Source: an uncultured Amphritea sp.
GTDB taxonomy: Bacteria; Pseudomonadota; Gammaproteobacteria; Pseudomonadales; Balneatricaceae
NCBI RefSeq assembly: GCF_937127095.1
Contig: NZ_CAKZLP010000024.1
Location: forward strand, 62,001-126,000
DNA length: 64,000 bases
Direction of reading: 5' to 3'
This document shows, one piece after another, positions 46,408-56,372 of the stretch. Within the stretch, counting starts at the first letter, position 1, and each line of letters begins with the position of its first letter. The notes under the pieces are model-generated. The model was given only the letters and a program-made list of their open reading frames with translations. It was not told the DNA's origin and made no database searches. The position numbers and the translations under genes were made by a program.

Positions 46408-46903
46408 AGTGGATCACCTGCTAACCAAAATGGCTGCAGATCTGAAAACGCTGATCACAGCACGACAGATCGACAATCCCATGATGATCGGCATTCATAC
46501 CGGCGGTGTCTGGCTGGCAGAGCATCTGCATCAGCAGCTGAATATAGAGGATCCATTGGGAACACTGGATATCTCTTTCTATCGCGACGACTTTAGTCGG
46601 GTCGGCCTGAACCCTAAAGTTCAGCCGTCGGCACTGCCAAGCGCCACAGAAGACCGGCATGTCATTCTGGTTGATGATGTCATCATGAGCGGACGAACGA
46701 TACGGGCCGCGATGAACGAGCTGTTTGACTACGGCCGCCCGGCATCCATTACCCTGGTCACCCTGCTGGACCTGAATCGTCGCGAGCTGCCGATTCAGGC
46801 AGATGTCACCGGCGATACATTGCATCTCGCTGATGATGAACTGGTAAAACTGACCGGCCCGGTGCCTCTGGCACTGGAGATTCGCAAAAAAGACAACCTC
46901 TAA
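46388..46903 (+). CDS. pyrR: PyrR, pyrimidine operon regulator / uracil phosphoribosyltransferase
   Basis: A 171-residue type I phosphoribosyltransferase. The PRPP loop is [20 protein letters not shown], preceded by [12 protein letters not shown]. In Bacillus PyrR is an RNA-binding attenuator; in Pseudomonas-type bacteria it heads pyrRBC' and its mode of action is different or unclear. I chose ATG 46388, with GGAGG 6 nt upstream, over a frame open from 46364. It overlaps ruvX by 20 bp. Confidence 0.93.
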   Translation: MVSGVIKVDHLLTKMAADLKTLITARQIDNPMMIGIHTGGVWLAEHLHQQLNIEDPLGTLDISFYRDDFSRVGLNPKVQPSALPSATEDRHVILVDDVIMSGRTIRAAMNELFDYGRPASITLVTLLDLNRRELPIQADVTGDTLHLADDELVKLTGPVPLALEIRKKDNL

Positions 46904-46921
46904 CCCACCCTGGAATCTGAC

Positions 46922-47923
46922 ATGTTTGAACAACAAGATCCCAACCTGATCCAGCTGAACAGCGCCGGTCAGCTAAAACACTTTCTGACCACCGAAGGGC
47001 TGAGCCGGGAGATGCTGACAGAGATCCTCGACACGGCAGATTCATTTGTCGATATGAGCGCGCAGCAGGTGAAAAAGGTGCCGCTGCTACGGGGTAAAAC
47101 GGTCGTCAACCTGTTCTTCGAGGCCAGCACCCGTACCGCCAGCACCTTTGAACTGGCGGCAAAACGTCTATCTGCCGATGTGCTCAACCTGAACATCAAA
47201 ACCTCATCAACCTCTAAGGGCGAAACCCTGAAAGACACCCTGATGACGATGGAAGCGATGCACTCAGATATGTTTGTCGTGCGTCACTCTGACAGTGGCG
47301 CAGCTCACTATATCGCCAGCAATGTCACGCCTCATGTTGCCGTGATCAATGCCGGCGATGGTCGCCATGCTCACCCAACCCAGGCGATGCTGGATATGCT
47401 CACCATCCGCCAGCACAAAGGCGGATTCGAACATCTCACCGTGGCAATTGTTGGCGATATCCTGCACTCCCGCGTAGCCCGGTCACAGATTCATGCGCTG
47501 CGCACCCTGGGGGCGAAAGAGATCCGGGTGATTGGTCCCACCACCCTGTTGCCACGACATATAGAAGCGCTGGGCGTTACCGTTTATACCAATATGCTGC
47601 AAGGCCTGAAAGATGTCGATGTGGTGATGATGCTGCGACTGCAAAAAGAGCGGATGCAGAGCGCTCTGCTGCCCAGTGAATCCGAGTTCTACACCCTCTA
47701 CGGTCTCACGGAAGAGAAGTTAAAACTCACCCATCCGGACTCCATCGTTATGCATCCCGGTCCGATCAACCGTGGCGTAGAGATTGAAACCTCGGTTGCC
47801 GACGGGCCAAAATCGATGATTCTAAAGCAGGTAACCAACGGTATTGCCGTGCGCATGGCAGTGATGTCGATGGCGATGGGTGGCCAGATGACAGAGCATC
47901 AGGCGGAGCGGGAAAGTGAGTAA
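46922..47923 (+). CDS. pyrB: Aspartate carbamoyltransferase catalytic subunit
   Basis: Commits carbamoyl phosphate and aspartate to pyrimidine synthesis. At 333 residues, with a Pseudomonas-like N-terminal extension compared with the E. coli enzyme. Carbamoyl-phosphate motif: [13 protein letters not shown]. Aspartate-domain residues are in [12 protein letters not shown] and [11 protein letters not shown]. It overlaps the pyrC' GTG region and probably forms a dodecamer with the PyrC' protein, as known in P. aeruginosa. No pyrI is present. Confidence 0.97.
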   Translation: MFEQQDPNLIQLNSAGQLKHFLTTEGLSREMLTEILDTADSFVDMSAQQVKKVPLLRGKTVVNLFFEASTRTASTFELAAKRLSADVLNLNIKTSSTSKGETLKDTLMTMEAMHSDMFVVRHSDSGAAHYIASNVTPHVAVINAGDGRHAHPTQAMLDMLTIRQHKGGFEHLTVAIVGDILHSRVARSQIHALRTLGAKEIRVIGPTTLLPRHIEALGVTVYTNMLQGLKDVDVVMMLRLQKERMQSALLPSESEFYTLYGLTEEKLKLTHPDSIVMHPGPINRGVEIETSVADGPKSMILKQVTNGIAVRMAVMSMAMGGQMTEHQAERESE

Positions 47924-47933
47924 GGTGAAAACG

Positions 47934-49208
47934 ATGAATATTGCAATCAGAAACGGTCGTGTTATCGACCCCGCCAACAATCTGGACCAGATTACTGACC
48001 TGTTCATCAGCGACGGTAAAATCGCCGCCATCGGTCAACCCCCTGCCGAATTTATGGCTGACCAGGAGATCGATGCCAGCAACCTGGTGGTCAGCCCCGG
48101 TCTGATCGACCTCTGCGCCAATCTGCGCGAGCCTGGTTACAGCCGCAAAGGCACCATCGCCAGTGAAACCGCTGCGGCTGCGGCCGGAGGGATCACCACC
48201 CTGTGTATGCCTCCGATGACCAAACCGATTGCCGACAACACCGCGGTCATCGACCTGATTGAGGACCTGGCAAAACAGGCGGGCAACGCCCGGGTATTGC
48301 CGATAGGGGCGCTGACACAGGAGCTGAAAGGGGAACAACTCAGCCCGATGTATGGGCTCAGCAAAGCCGGCTGCATCGGTTTTACCAACGCCCGCGAACC
48401 GATCCACAGCTCACTGACACTGTCACGCTGCCTGGAGTACGCCGCAACCCATGATCTGCTGGTTATTTTTCAGCCACAGGATGCTGATCTGGCGGCCGGT
48501 GGCACTATGCATGACGATACCACCTGTACCCGCCTGGGTCTGAGCGGCATTCCGGAAAGTGCCGAAACAATCGAGGTTGCCCGGTGCCTGTTATTGATTG
48601 AGCAAACTGGTGTCAAAGCACACTTTGGTCAGCTATCCTGCGAACGCTCAGTGAAAATGGTGATGGATGCCCGGGCCCGCGGACTGCGGGTGACCGCAGA
48701 TATTGCCATCCAGAATCTGTTGCTGACCGATGAAAATGTCAGCGGTTTCGACCCTAACTTTCATCTGATTCCGCCGCTACGCAGTCAGCTTGATCGCGCA
48801 GGATTGCGCCACGCTCTGGTTGCAGATGGCTTCCAGGCGATCTGTTCTGACCACCAGCCCCATGAACTGGCCGCCAAACAAGCCCCTTTTGCCGCCACCG
48901 AACCGGGTATGACCGGGCTGGAAACCCTGCTGTCGCTATCACTGATGCTGGTACAACAGGAGCTGATCTCGCTGCCGCAGATGCTGGCTAAACTGACCTC
49001 CGGTCCGGCCAGCGTACTCAACCTGGATCTCGGCACCCTGACCCCCGGCAGCACTGCCGATATCTGTATCTTCGATCCGCAGCAGGATTGGGTACTGACA
49101 ACAGAGAATCGCCGTTCTGCGGGCGCAAACACCCCCTTTATGGGTTTCCCGCTTAAAGGCGTGGTGCGTTACACCCTGCTGGAGGGCAACGTAGTTTTTC
49201 AGCAATAG
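47934..49208 (+). CDS. pyrC': Dihydroorotase-like subunit PyrC' (probably non-catalytic)
   Basis: Amidohydrolase-fold protein of 424 residues, homologous to dihydroorotase. In active enzymes the PGLIDLHxHLREPG motif provides two zinc ligands; here it reads PGLIDLCANLREPG (Cys61, Asn63), so both His are gone. This agrees with the inactive PyrC'/PyrX of Pseudomonas, which is needed to assemble aspartate transcarbamoylase. An active pyrC must exist elsewhere. Start ATG 47934 has AAGGTG upstream; GTG 47916, overlapping pyrB, is an alternative. Confidence 0.92.
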   Translation: MNIAIRNGRVIDPANNLDQITDLFISDGKIAAIGQPPAEFMADQEIDASNLVVSPGLIDLCANLREPGYSRKGTIASETAAAAAGGITTLCMPPMTKPIADNTAVIDLIEDLAKQAGNARVLPIGALTQELKGEQLSPMYGLSKAGCIGFTNAREPIHSSLTLSRCLEYAATHDLLVIFQPQDADLAAGGTMHDDTTCTRLGLSGIPESAETIEVARCLLLIEQTGVKAHFGQLSCERSVKMVMDARARGLRVTADIAIQNLLLTDENVSGFDPNFHLIPPLRSQLDRAGLRHALVADGFQAICSDHQPHELAAKQAPFAATEPGMTGLETLLSLSLMLVQQELISLPQMLAKLTSGPASVLNLDLGTLTPGSTADICIFDPQQDWVLTTENRRSAGANTPFMGFPLKGVVRYTLLEGNVVFQQ

Positions 49209-49254
49209 TCAGCGCGAATCTCCCGGAGATAAGCAGATGGCGATCTGCAGAAAC

Positions 49255-49287
49255 AAAAAACGGCGCATCGAATGCGCCGTTTTTTTT
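49255..49287. terminator. Bidirectional terminator between pyrC' and pilU
   Basis: AAAAAACGGCGCAT-CGA-ATGCGCCGTTTTTTT: a 14-bp inverted repeat, with A and T runs included in the stem, between converging genes. Confidence 0.93.
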
Positions 49288-49310
49288 AATTTTCAAAGCA
49301 ACTAAAACGA

Positions 49311-50477
49311 TTACATCCCTTTGACATCCAACTGACCTGCATTATGCAGGAAGTCATCATCATCCTGCAGGAAGAAGCCGGAATCATCGGTGCCGCCATC
49401 AAGATCAGGATTCGTATCTGAGTTGAGTTTAATCATCAGACGCAGGTCGTTCGGCGAATCGGCGTGGGCAATGGCAACATCATAGGTGATAGTGCCCTCT
49501 TTATACTCATTGTAGAGCGCCTGATCGAAGGTCTGCATCCCCAGATTGGTGGACTTTTTGATCACCTCTTTCAGCTCATGCACCTCACCTTTACGGATCA
49601 GGTCCTGCATCAGCGGCGTATTAATCAGTACTTCAATGACTGCTCTACGACCTTTACCATCTTTAGTCGGTAACAGCTGTTGCGCGATAATCGCCTTGAG
49701 ATTCAACGACAGGTCCATCCAGATCTGCGCATGGTGTTCCGGTGGGAAGAAGCTGATAATCCGGTCCAGCGCCTGGTTGGAGTTGTTCGCATGCAGCGTC
49801 GCCATACACAGGTGGCCAGTCTCAGCAAAGGTCAGACCATACCCCATGGTATCCGCACTGCGAATCTCACCCATCAGGATCACATCCGGTGCCTGGCGCA
49901 GGGTATTTTTCAGAGCTACTTCAAATGAATCGGTATCCAGGCCCACTTCCCGCTGGGTAATCACACTCTGCTTATGCTCGTGGATATACTCAATCGGGTC
50001 CTCAATGGTAATGATATGACCTGCCGTATTGGCGTTGCGGTAATCGATCATCGATGCCAGCGAGGTGGATTTACCGGTGCTGGTACCGCCAACAAACAGT
50101 ATCAGTCCGCGCTTAGTCATCGCCAGGTCTTTCAGCACCGGCGGCAGGTTAAGCTCTTCCATTGAAGGGATATAGGTATTAATGCGACGCAGCACCATAC
50201 CGGGCGAGTTACGCTGAAAAAAAGCACTGACACGAAAACGGCCAATCCCCGGCGCACTGATCGCGAAGTTACACTCGCGGGTACCCTCAAACTCGGCCAG
50301 CTGTTTGTCATTCATGGTGCTGTAGGTCAGCGAGCGCGCCTGGGCGGGTTTCAATGCCTCTTTGGTTAACGGTTTGATGGTACCGTCCACCTTTATACTG
50401 GGACGGGCACCGGCAGTAATAAACAGATCGGATGCTTGTCGGTCAGTCATAACCTTAAGTAGCTGGGTAATATCCAA
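49311..50477 (-). CDS. pilU: Type IV pilus retraction ATPase PilU
   Basis: Hexameric secretion-superfamily ATPase that assists PilT in pilus retraction. The 388 residues include Walker A GGTSTGKS (131-138), the Asp box and Walker B region (VILMGEIRSADTM) and the His box (GHLCMATLHANNSNQ). An acidic C-terminal tail (SGFFLQDDDDFLHNAGQ) extends past the ATPase core, as in other PilU. It follows pilT by 15 bp and both are probably co-transcribed. Confidence 0.95.
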   Translation of the reverse strand: MDITQLLKVMTDRQASDLFITAGARPSIKVDGTIKPLTKEALKPAQARSLTYSTMNDKQLAEFEGTRECNFAISAPGIGRFRVSAFFQRNSPGMVLRRINTYIPSMEELNLPPVLKDLAMTKRGLILFVGGTSTGKSTSLASMIDYRNANTAGHIITIEDPIEYIHEHKQSVITQREVGLDTDSFEVALKNTLRQAPDVILMGEIRSADTMGYGLTFAETGHLCMATLHANNSNQALDRIISFFPPEHHAQIWMDLSLNLKAIIAQQLLPTKDGKGRRAVIEVLINTPLMQDLIRKGEVHELKEVIKKSTNLGMQTFDQALYNEYKEGTITYDVAIAHADSPNDLRLMIKLNSDTNPDLDGGTDDSGFFLQDDDDFLHNAGQLDVKGM

Positions 50478-50492
50478 AATATCCGCTCCGCC

Positions 50493-51527
50493 TTAAAAAT
50501 TATTAGGATTCAGCGCTTTCGCACGCGCTGCTTCACGGGTGATCAGGCCCTTTTTCATCAGATCGGTCAGCGACTGATCCAACGTCACCATTCCGTAGGC
50601 GGCACCGGTCTGAATCGCCGAGTACATCTGTGCCACTTTATCTTCTCGTATCAGGTTACGAATCGCCGGGGTGCCGGTCATGATCTCATGGGCCGCAACC
50701 CGTCCACCTTTCGGCTTTCTCAACAGCGTTTGAGAGATAACGCCCTGCAGGGACTCAGACAACATGGAACGCACCATCGATTTCTCTGCTGCCGGAAACA
50801 CGTCAATAATACGGTCGATAGTTTTAGCCGCCGATGTGGTGTGCAGGGTGCCAAACACCAGGTGACCGGTTTCGGCCGCGGTCAGTGCCAGCCGGATAGT
50901 CTCCAGGTCCCGCATCTCACCTACCAGGATAATATCCGGGTCTTCACGCAGCGCTGAACGCAGGGCTTCCTCGAAACCAAGCGTATCCCGGTGCACCTCA
51001 CGCTGGTTAACCAGACATTTTTTACTCTGATGAACAAATTCTATCGGATCTTCGATGGTCAGAATATGCTCATTGCGGGTTTCATTGATGTAGTCCACCA
51101 TCGCCGCCAGAGTGGTACTCTTACCGGAACCGGTGGGGCCGGTCACCAGCACCAGCCCCCGGGGATTATCGGACAGATTACGGAACACCTGACCCATACC
51201 CAGGTCATCCATCGTCAGAACCTTACTGGGAATGGTCCGGAATACCGCCGCAGCACCTCGATTCTGGTTAAAGGCGTTGACACGAAAGCGCGCCAGACCC
51301 GGCACTTCGAAGGAAAAGTCGGTTTCAAACCGTTCTTCATAGTCCTTACGCTGCTTGTCGTTCATGATGTCATAAATCAGCGTATGAACCTGCTTATGTT
51401 CCAGAGAAGGCAGCTTAATTCTGCGGACCTCACCATCCACCCGGATAACCGGCGGCATACCAGCGGTTATATGGAGGTCGGATGCTCCCTGCTGAACGGT
51501 AAACGATAAGAGTTCTGTAATATCCAT
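50493..51527 (-). CDS. pilT: Type IV pilus retraction ATPase PilT
   Basis: Motor that depolymerises type IV pili and drives twitching. The 344 residues show Walker A GPTGSGKS (130-137), Walker B region IILVGEMRDLETI and His box GHLVFGTLHTTSAAK; AIRNLIREDKVAQ and the C-terminal helices complete the PilT fold. It is first of pilT-pilU and divergent from yggS, the same placement as in Pseudomonas. Confidence 0.97.
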   Translation of the reverse strand: MDITELLSFTVQQGASDLHITAGMPPVIRVDGEVRRIKLPSLEHKQVHTLIYDIMNDKQRKDYEERFETDFSFEVPGLARFRVNAFNQNRGAAAVFRTIPSKVLTMDDLGMGQVFRNLSDNPRGLVLVTGPTGSGKSTTLAAMVDYINETRNEHILTIEDPIEFVHQSKKCLVNQREVHRDTLGFEEALRSALREDPDIILVGEMRDLETIRLALTAAETGHLVFGTLHTTSAAKTIDRIIDVFPAAEKSMVRSMLSESLQGVISQTLLRKPKGGRVAAHEIMTGTPAIRNLIREDKVAQMYSAIQTGAAYGMVTLDQSLTDLMKKGLITREAARAKALNPNNF

Positions 51528-51872
51528 GGCTTCTCAGGTATATAGGGGATCTGCAAGCAGCTCCGTTGATTTTCTGTAAGCGTCAAAACCTTAATTCTGA
51601 AGGTTTTGCATACCGCGTCACTGGCCCTTAGTCATAATAAAAGCTGCAACCGGGCATATAAAGTCCTTACGCCTATTTTGGACAGTTTTTACTATGATTT
51701 ACCATAAAACAGTTCTAAACGATGCCAAAACCTGCCAGATCACCCAAACACAGGGGAAATATTCACAGGTTAATTAATGTTCTCTGGTATTATAGCGGCT
51801 TCCCTCGCAAGGGTTGCACTATATCAGTTTTATCAGAATCACCCATCATAGCCAATCTCTAGTTGTTACAAT
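51528..51872. promoter_or_regulatory. Divergent pilT-yggS control region
   Basis: 345 bp without a gene. On the plus strand an extended -10 TGGTATTAT at 51785-51793 could serve yggS. A 9-bp hairpin CAAAACCTT / AAGGTTTTG (51584-51608) lies about 57 bp upstream of pilT in its leader; no T run follows, so it is more likely regulatory than a terminator. I see no sigma54 site. Confidence 0.5.
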
Positions 51873-52586
51873 ATGACACAGATTACAGATCGCTTAGAAA
51901 AGCTACATTCCCAGATCAAGGCGGCGGCAGAAACGGCCAACCGCCAGCCGCAAACAGTTCAATTACTAGCGGTGAGTAAAACCCGTGAAGCCGATGAACT
52001 GCGTCAGGCCTGGTCAGCCGGGCAACGGGCGTTTGGTGAAAACTATCTTCAGGAAGCCCTGGACAAGATCGAAGCGCTACAGGATCTGGATATCGGTTGG
52101 CACTTTATCGGCCCGATTCAGTCCAATAAAACCCGGCCAATCGCTGAAAACTTCGATTGGGTTCACAGTGTTGACCGTTTTAAGATAGCTCAGCGACTCA
52201 GTGATCAGCGGCCTGCGGGAATGGCACCACTGAACATCTGCCTGCAGGTGAATATCAGTGAAGAAACGAGCAAATCCGGGGCTCTGCCAGCAGATCTGCC
52301 GGCACTGGCCGCTGAGGTTGCGGCACTGAAAAATATCAGTTTAAGGGGATTAATGGCCATTCCGGCCAGTAACGATGATCCGCAACTGCAGCGACGCCCC
52401 TTCGCACAGATGCAAGCGCTGCTGCAGACACTACAACAGCAACTGCCGGATCAGCCATTGGATACACTGTCGATGGGGATGTCCGCTGATATGGAGGCTG
52501 CCATTCTCGAGGGCGCCACCATTGTGCGTATAGGCACTGCACTGTTTGGCCCGCGGGACTACAGTAACCATTCCAGTAATCATTAA
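51873..52586 (+). CDS. yggS: YggS family PLP-binding protein (PLPBP)
   Basis: A 237-residue alanine-racemase-fold protein that binds pyridoxal phosphate without known catalysis and maintains B6 and amino-acid balance. The PLP lysine is Lys36 in LLAVSKTRE. Other segments: FGENYLQEALDKIE, WHFIGPIQSNKTR and LSMGMSADMEAAI. It begins a yggS-proC-yggT-yggU run, the usual gammaproteobacterial order. Confidence 0.96.
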   Translation: MTQITDRLEKLHSQIKAAAETANRQPQTVQLLAVSKTREADELRQAWSAGQRAFGENYLQEALDKIEALQDLDIGWHFIGPIQSNKTRPIAENFDWVHSVDRFKIAQRLSDQRPAGMAPLNICLQVNISEETSKSGALPADLPALAAEVAALKNISLRGLMAIPASNDDPQLQRRPFAQMQALLQTLQQQLPDQPLDTLSMGMSADMEAAILEGATIVRIGTALFGPRDYSNHSSNH

Positions 52587-52608
52587 TTTTTAAGATCAGG
52601 AAGCAGAC

Positions 52609-53433
52609 GTGAGCACACAACCAACATTAGCATTTATTGGCGCGGGTAATATGGCCCGGGCGATCATCGGCGGACTGGTCAGCAACGGTTATCCGGCGAA
52701 GAAAATCTGGGCCTGTGATACCCAACTGGACAAGATGTCTGATCTGCAGCAAAAGGGGCTTAATACCACCACCGATAACAATGAGGCCGTCGCAGAAGCC
52801 GATATTGTTATCCTGGCAGTCAAACCGCAGGTGCTTAAAGCGGTCGCAATGGAGATGGCTGCTGCCGTTCAACATCACCAACCACTTATCGTATCGGTAG
52901 CCGCAGGTATTCTGTGCAGCAGTCTGGAACAGTGGCTGGGCGGCAATATCGCACTGGTTCGTTGCATGCCAAACACCCCGGCGCTGGTTAAACAGGGCGC
53001 CAGCGGTCTCTACGCCAACGCCCGGGTGGATGATGCGCAACGCAGTCAGACTGAGCAGATTATGACCGCAACTGGCATCGCCATGTGGGTTGAAAGCGAA
53101 GCGCATCTGGATGCAGTGACAGCGGTGTCCGGCAGTGGCCCGGCGTATTATTTTCTGATGATGGAAGCGATGGTGACCGCAGGAGAAAAGCTGGGGCTGA
53201 GCCGCGAAGTCGCACAGCAACTGACCATTCAGACCGCTCTGGGCGCGGCAGAGATGGCCAGCCAGAGCGATGTAGAACCGGCAGAACTGCGCCGCCGTGT
53301 GACTTCACCTAAAGGCACGACAGAACGGGCAATACTCACCTTTATTGATCAGGGATTGCCAGAGATTATCGCTAACGGCATGCAGGCCTGCTATGACCGC
53401 TCTGCCGCCCTGGGAGAGGAACTGGGCAAATAA
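52609..53433 (+). CDS. proC: Pyrroline-5-carboxylate reductase
   Basis: Last step of proline synthesis, NAD(P)H-dependent. The 274 residues contain the Rossmann motif FIGAGNMARAIIGGLV, RCMPNTPALV, and the C-terminal helical domain with VSGSGPAYYFLMMEAM and RRRVTSPKGTTERAI (the P5CR signature). It lies 22 bp after yggS. Confidence 0.97.
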   Translation: MSTQPTLAFIGAGNMARAIIGGLVSNGYPAKKIWACDTQLDKMSDLQQKGLNTTTDNNEAVAEADIVILAVKPQVLKAVAMEMAAAVQHHQPLIVSVAAGILCSSLEQWLGGNIALVRCMPNTPALVKQGASGLYANARVDDAQRSQTEQIMTATGIAMWVESEAHLDAVTAVSGSGPAYYFLMMEAMVTAGEKLGLSREVAQQLTIQTALGAAEMASQSDVEPAELRRRVTSPKGTTERAILTFIDQGLPEIIANGMQACYDRSAALGEELGK

Positions 53434-53448
53434 GCAAATGATATAAAA

Positions 53449-53483
53449 AGCCTTTCTTCGGTTCATAGTGACCGGGAAAGGCT
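53449..53483 (+). terminator. Hairpin after proC
   Basis: AGCCTTTC / GAAAGGCT with an inner CGGT / ACCG stem. The T run afterwards is weak, so termination is likely partial and yggT may still be read from upstream. Confidence 0.55.
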
Positions 53484-53603
53484 CTATACTCTGGTCTTAA
53501 AAGCTCGACTTTATAATCGGGTCTGCATTCTGGCGCTATAATTCAGAGTCTGAGCCAGACACAGAACCAACACCAATCAGACATCTGCACAGGAACAGAG
53601 ACA

Positions 53604-54161
53604 ATGGGACAGGATCCTCTCAGTTCAATCATTCAGCTGTTCGGCCAGCTTTATGTATTTATTATCGTGCTGCGATTTTTGTTACAGATCGCTAAGGCCG
53701 ATTACTACAATCCGATCTGTCAGGCAGTGGTTAAGATTACCGCAATGCCGCTGGCGCCATTACAACGTATTCTTCCGCGCCCCGCCAATATCGATCTTTC
53801 ACCGCTGCTGCTGGCATTTCTGGTCAACATAGCGATCTGGGCGTTTATCCTGCTGCTCAAAGGTCAGGGGATTGGTGCAAACCTGACTGCCATACTGGTG
53901 CTATCAGGTGTCGGGGTGCTGAATACGATTCTGGATATCTATTTTTATGCGGTGATCGGTTCCGTCATTATCAGCTGGGTTGCCCCCGGCAGTTACCACC
54001 CCGGACCACAACTGATTACCCAGCTGACTGAGCCTGTATTTGGCCTGGCACGCAGAGTGATCCCCTCTTTGGGAGGGCTGGACCTGTCACCTATTCTGAT
54101 ATTCTTCGTCATCCAGATCGCACGCTCCCAGCTAGGCAACTTAACCCAATTCCTGCTCTGA
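53604..54161 (+). CDS. yggT: YggT family integral membrane protein
   Basis: A 185-residue protein with two copies of the YggT membrane repeat. Each has a hydrophobic helix pair and a conserved turn: [20 protein letters not shown] at the N terminus and [17 protein letters not shown] in the second. [14 protein letters not shown] and [20 protein letters not shown] are the family's P-rich repeats. Role unclear; it is linked to osmotic tolerance and cell-envelope upkeep in some bacteria. The end is 8 bp before yggU. Confidence 0.93.
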   Translation: MGQDPLSSIIQLFGQLYVFIIVLRFLLQIAKADYYNPICQAVVKITAMPLAPLQRILPRPANIDLSPLLLAFLVNIAIWAFILLLKGQGIGANLTAILVLSGVGVLNTILDIYFYAVIGSVIISWVAPGSYHPGPQLITQLTEPVFGLARRVIPSLGGLDLSPILIFFVIQIARSQLGNLTQFLL

Positions 54162-54169
54162 GACCGGTG

Positions 54170-54463
54170 ATGGCTGAATTTTATAGCTGGCAAGGCGACA
54201 GTCTGATCATCAGCTGTCGTTTGCAACCTAAGGCGAGCAATGACGCGATTGTCGGGCTGCATGATGACAGTGTTAAAATTCGCATTACGGCACCACCAAT
54301 AGAGGGCAAAGCCAATGCCCATCTGGTAAAATTTCTGGCAAAACAGTTTGGCGTGGCAAAAAGTTCGGTCACTATTCTCAGTGGCGAGCTGGGCCGACAG
54401 AAACGGGTCAGGATTGATGACCCGAAAAAAATTCCTGAACCATTAACGATTGAGCATAACTAA
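54170..54463 (+). CDS. yggU: DUF167/YggU family protein
   Basis: A 97-residue small alpha/beta protein of UPF0235. Characteristic segments are [20 protein letters not shown] and [20 protein letters not shown]. Function unknown across the family. ATG 54170 is preferred over GTG 54167, which would add one residue. It lies 8 bp after yggT. Confidence 0.92.
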   Translation: MAEFYSWQGDSLIISCRLQPKASNDAIVGLHDDSVKIRITAPPIEGKANAHLVKFLAKQFGVAKSSVTILSGELGRQKRVRIDDPKKIPEPLTIEHN

Positions 54464-54604
54464 CGTGATACTGAGATCTCTGCATAATTACCGCCCGGCA
54501 GGCTATCTGATTCTTGATAGTCAGTCCTTGCTGTACGAAATGTGAAGCTCGACCGGGTAGATCAGTAGCACCTTATTTCGAGTTATCAGCGTTAAGTGAG
54601 AATT

Positions 54605-55771
54605 ATGCCTCAATCATTTCCTCAAGATTCTGTCGGTATCGTCACCCCACAGACAATCTGTTTTGACCAACCACTACCACTAGCCTGTGGCCGTCAGCTC
54701 GATAATTACGAGCTGGTGATAGAAACCTATGGCACACTGAATGCCGATGCGTCCAACGCCATTCTGGTATGCCATGCGCTATCCGGCAACCATCATCTTG
54801 CCGGCTATCATAGCGAAGCAGAGAGCAAACCTGGCTGGTGGGATTCTGCTATTGGCCCGGGCAAGCCGATCGATACTAATATCTTTTTTGTTATCGGTCT
54901 GAATAATCTGGGGGGCTGTCACGGCTCCACCGGCCCTCAGAGTATTAACCCGGAAACCGGCAAGCCCTTTGGCCCGGACTTTCCCATCATGACCGTACCG
55001 GACTGGGTTGAAAGTCAGGCCCGCCTGGCAGACCACTTTGGCATCCAGCAATGGGCCGCAGTCGTCGGTGGCAGCCTGGGAGGGATGCAGGCGCTGCAAT
55101 GGGCGATCAACTATCCGCAACGCATCCGCCACTGTCTGATTATCGCGGCAGCACCGAAACTCAGTGCCCAGAATATTGCCTTTAATGAGGTTGCCCGACA
55201 GGCGATCACCCGCGATCCGGACTTTAACAATGGCCACTTCTACGAGAATGGCAACGTGCCCAAAACCGGCCTGATGCTGGCCCGGATGCTCGGCCATATT
55301 ACCTACCTGTCCGATGATGGCATGCGGGAGAAGTTCGGCCGGGAACTGAAAGAAGGCAAAATCAGTTACGATTTCAACCCGCAGTTTGAGGTTGAGTCCT
55401 ACCTGCGCTACCAGGGCGAGCGCTTTTCCACCGCCTTCGACGCCAACACCTACCTGCTGATGACCAAAGCGCTGGATTATTTTGACCCGGCAGCTGATTA
55501 CGGTCATAACCTGGCGGACGCGGTTCGCAATACCCGGTGCAAGTTTATGGTGATCTCCTTTACCTCCGACTGGCGTTTCTCCCCGGAACGCTCCCGGGAG
55601 ATTGTCGATGCCTTGGTGACCGCTGAAAAGCAGGTCAGTTATGCCGAAGTTGATTCTGACCACGGCCATGATGCGTTCCTGATCCCTAACCCGAGATATA
55701 TGGATATCTATTCAGCCTATATGAAGCAGGTCGCCAACGACATTCCCGTCACCGGTAAGGAGAACAACTGA
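54605..55771 (+). CDS. metX: Homoserine O-acyltransferase, MetX family
   Basis: Alpha/beta-hydrolase-fold acyltransferase opening methionine synthesis by acylating homoserine. The 388 residues hold the nucleophile Ser157 in [14 protein letters not shown], with the late Asp (TSDWRFSPE) and His ([12 protein letters not shown]). Oxyanion region GNHHLAGYH. The family uses acetyl- or succinyl-CoA; metX paired with metW in gammaproteobacteria often prefers succinyl, but I cannot settle this by eye. ATG 54605 is preferred over GTG 54596. Overlaps metW by one base. Confidence 0.93.
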   Translation: MPQSFPQDSVGIVTPQTICFDQPLPLACGRQLDNYELVIETYGTLNADASNAILVCHALSGNHHLAGYHSEAESKPGWWDSAIGPGKPIDTNIFFVIGLNNLGGCHGSTGPQSINPETGKPFGPDFPIMTVPDWVESQARLADHFGIQQWAAVVGGSLGGMQALQWAINYPQRIRHCLIIAAAPKLSAQNIAFNEVARQAITRDPDFNNGHFYENGNVPKTGLMLARMLGHITYLSDDGMREKFGRELKEGKISYDFNPQFEVESYLRYQGERFSTAFDANTYLLMTKALDYFDPAADYGHNLADAVRNTRCKFMVISFTSDWRFSPERSREIVDALVTAEKQVSYAEVDSDHGHDAFLIPNPRYMDIYSAYMKQVANDIPVTGKENN

Positions 55772-56361
55772 TGCGAGCGGATCTGGACATTATTCAGGAA
55801 TGGATAACCCCCGGCAGTAAAGTACTCGATCTTGGCTGCGGTAATGGTGAACTACTGGCTTTTCTGCAACAGCAGAAAAAAATTACCGGTTACGGCGTAG
55901 AGCTGGATCATGACAACATCACCGCCTGTATCGGGAAAGGTGTTAACGTCATTGAAAAGAATATCGACGAGGGGCTTGCCAGTATTGATGACAGCAGTTT
56001 CGATACCGTAATCATGACTCAGGCGCTACAGGTAATGTACCGTCCGGATCAGATTGTCGATGAGATGCTGCGCATCGGTAAGGAGTGTATCGTCACCTTC
56101 CCTAACTTCGGCCACTGGCGTGCCCGGGGCTATCTGGCATTTCGGGGAAAAATGCCGGTATCGAAGTTCCTGCCCTATACTTGGTACAACACACCTAACA
56201 TCCATTTTTGTACCTTCAAGGATTTTGAGCAGCTCTGCGTCGAGCGCAATATTCATATCCTTGATCGCACCGTCGTGGACAATGAACATAAACATCACTG
56301 GTCGATCCGGTTATGGCCCAATATGCTGGGCGAAATCGCAATCTACCGCATCACCCGATAG
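55771..56361 (+). CDS. metW: MetW, methionine biosynthesis methyltransferase-like protein
   Basis: A 196-residue Rossmann-fold protein with SAM motif VLDLGCGNGELLAFLQ and the MetW-typical FPNFGHWRARGYLAFRGKMP, YTWYNTPNIHFCTFKDFEQL and VVDNEHK segments. MetW is found almost only next to metX and is needed for full MetX activity. Start codon overlaps the metX stop (TGATG), implying translational coupling. Confidence 0.95.
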   Translation: MRADLDIIQEWITPGSKVLDLGCGNGELLAFLQQQKKITGYGVELDHDNITACIGKGVNVIEKNIDEGLASIDDSSFDTVIMTQALQVMYRPDQIVDEMLRIGKECIVTFPNFGHWRARGYLAFRGKMPVSKFLPYTWYNTPNIHFCTFKDFEQLCVERNIHILDRTVVDNEHKHHWSIRLWPNMLGEIAIYRITR

Positions 56362-56372
56362 GGAGAAAAAGT

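Noticed and set aside
49311..50477. PilU Walker A GGTSTGKS as a broken P-loop
   Set aside because: It still fits GxxxxGK[ST]; PilU variation here is compatible with function.
54501..54522. Hairpin GGCTATC/GATAGTC upstream of metX as a SAM riboswitch
   Set aside because: A single 7-bp stem only; no riboswitch core motifs in the 140-bp spacer.
54779..55669. A 296-codon open frame antisense to metX
   Set aside because: metX has complete catalytic motifs; the antisense product has no recognisable fold and no ribosome site.
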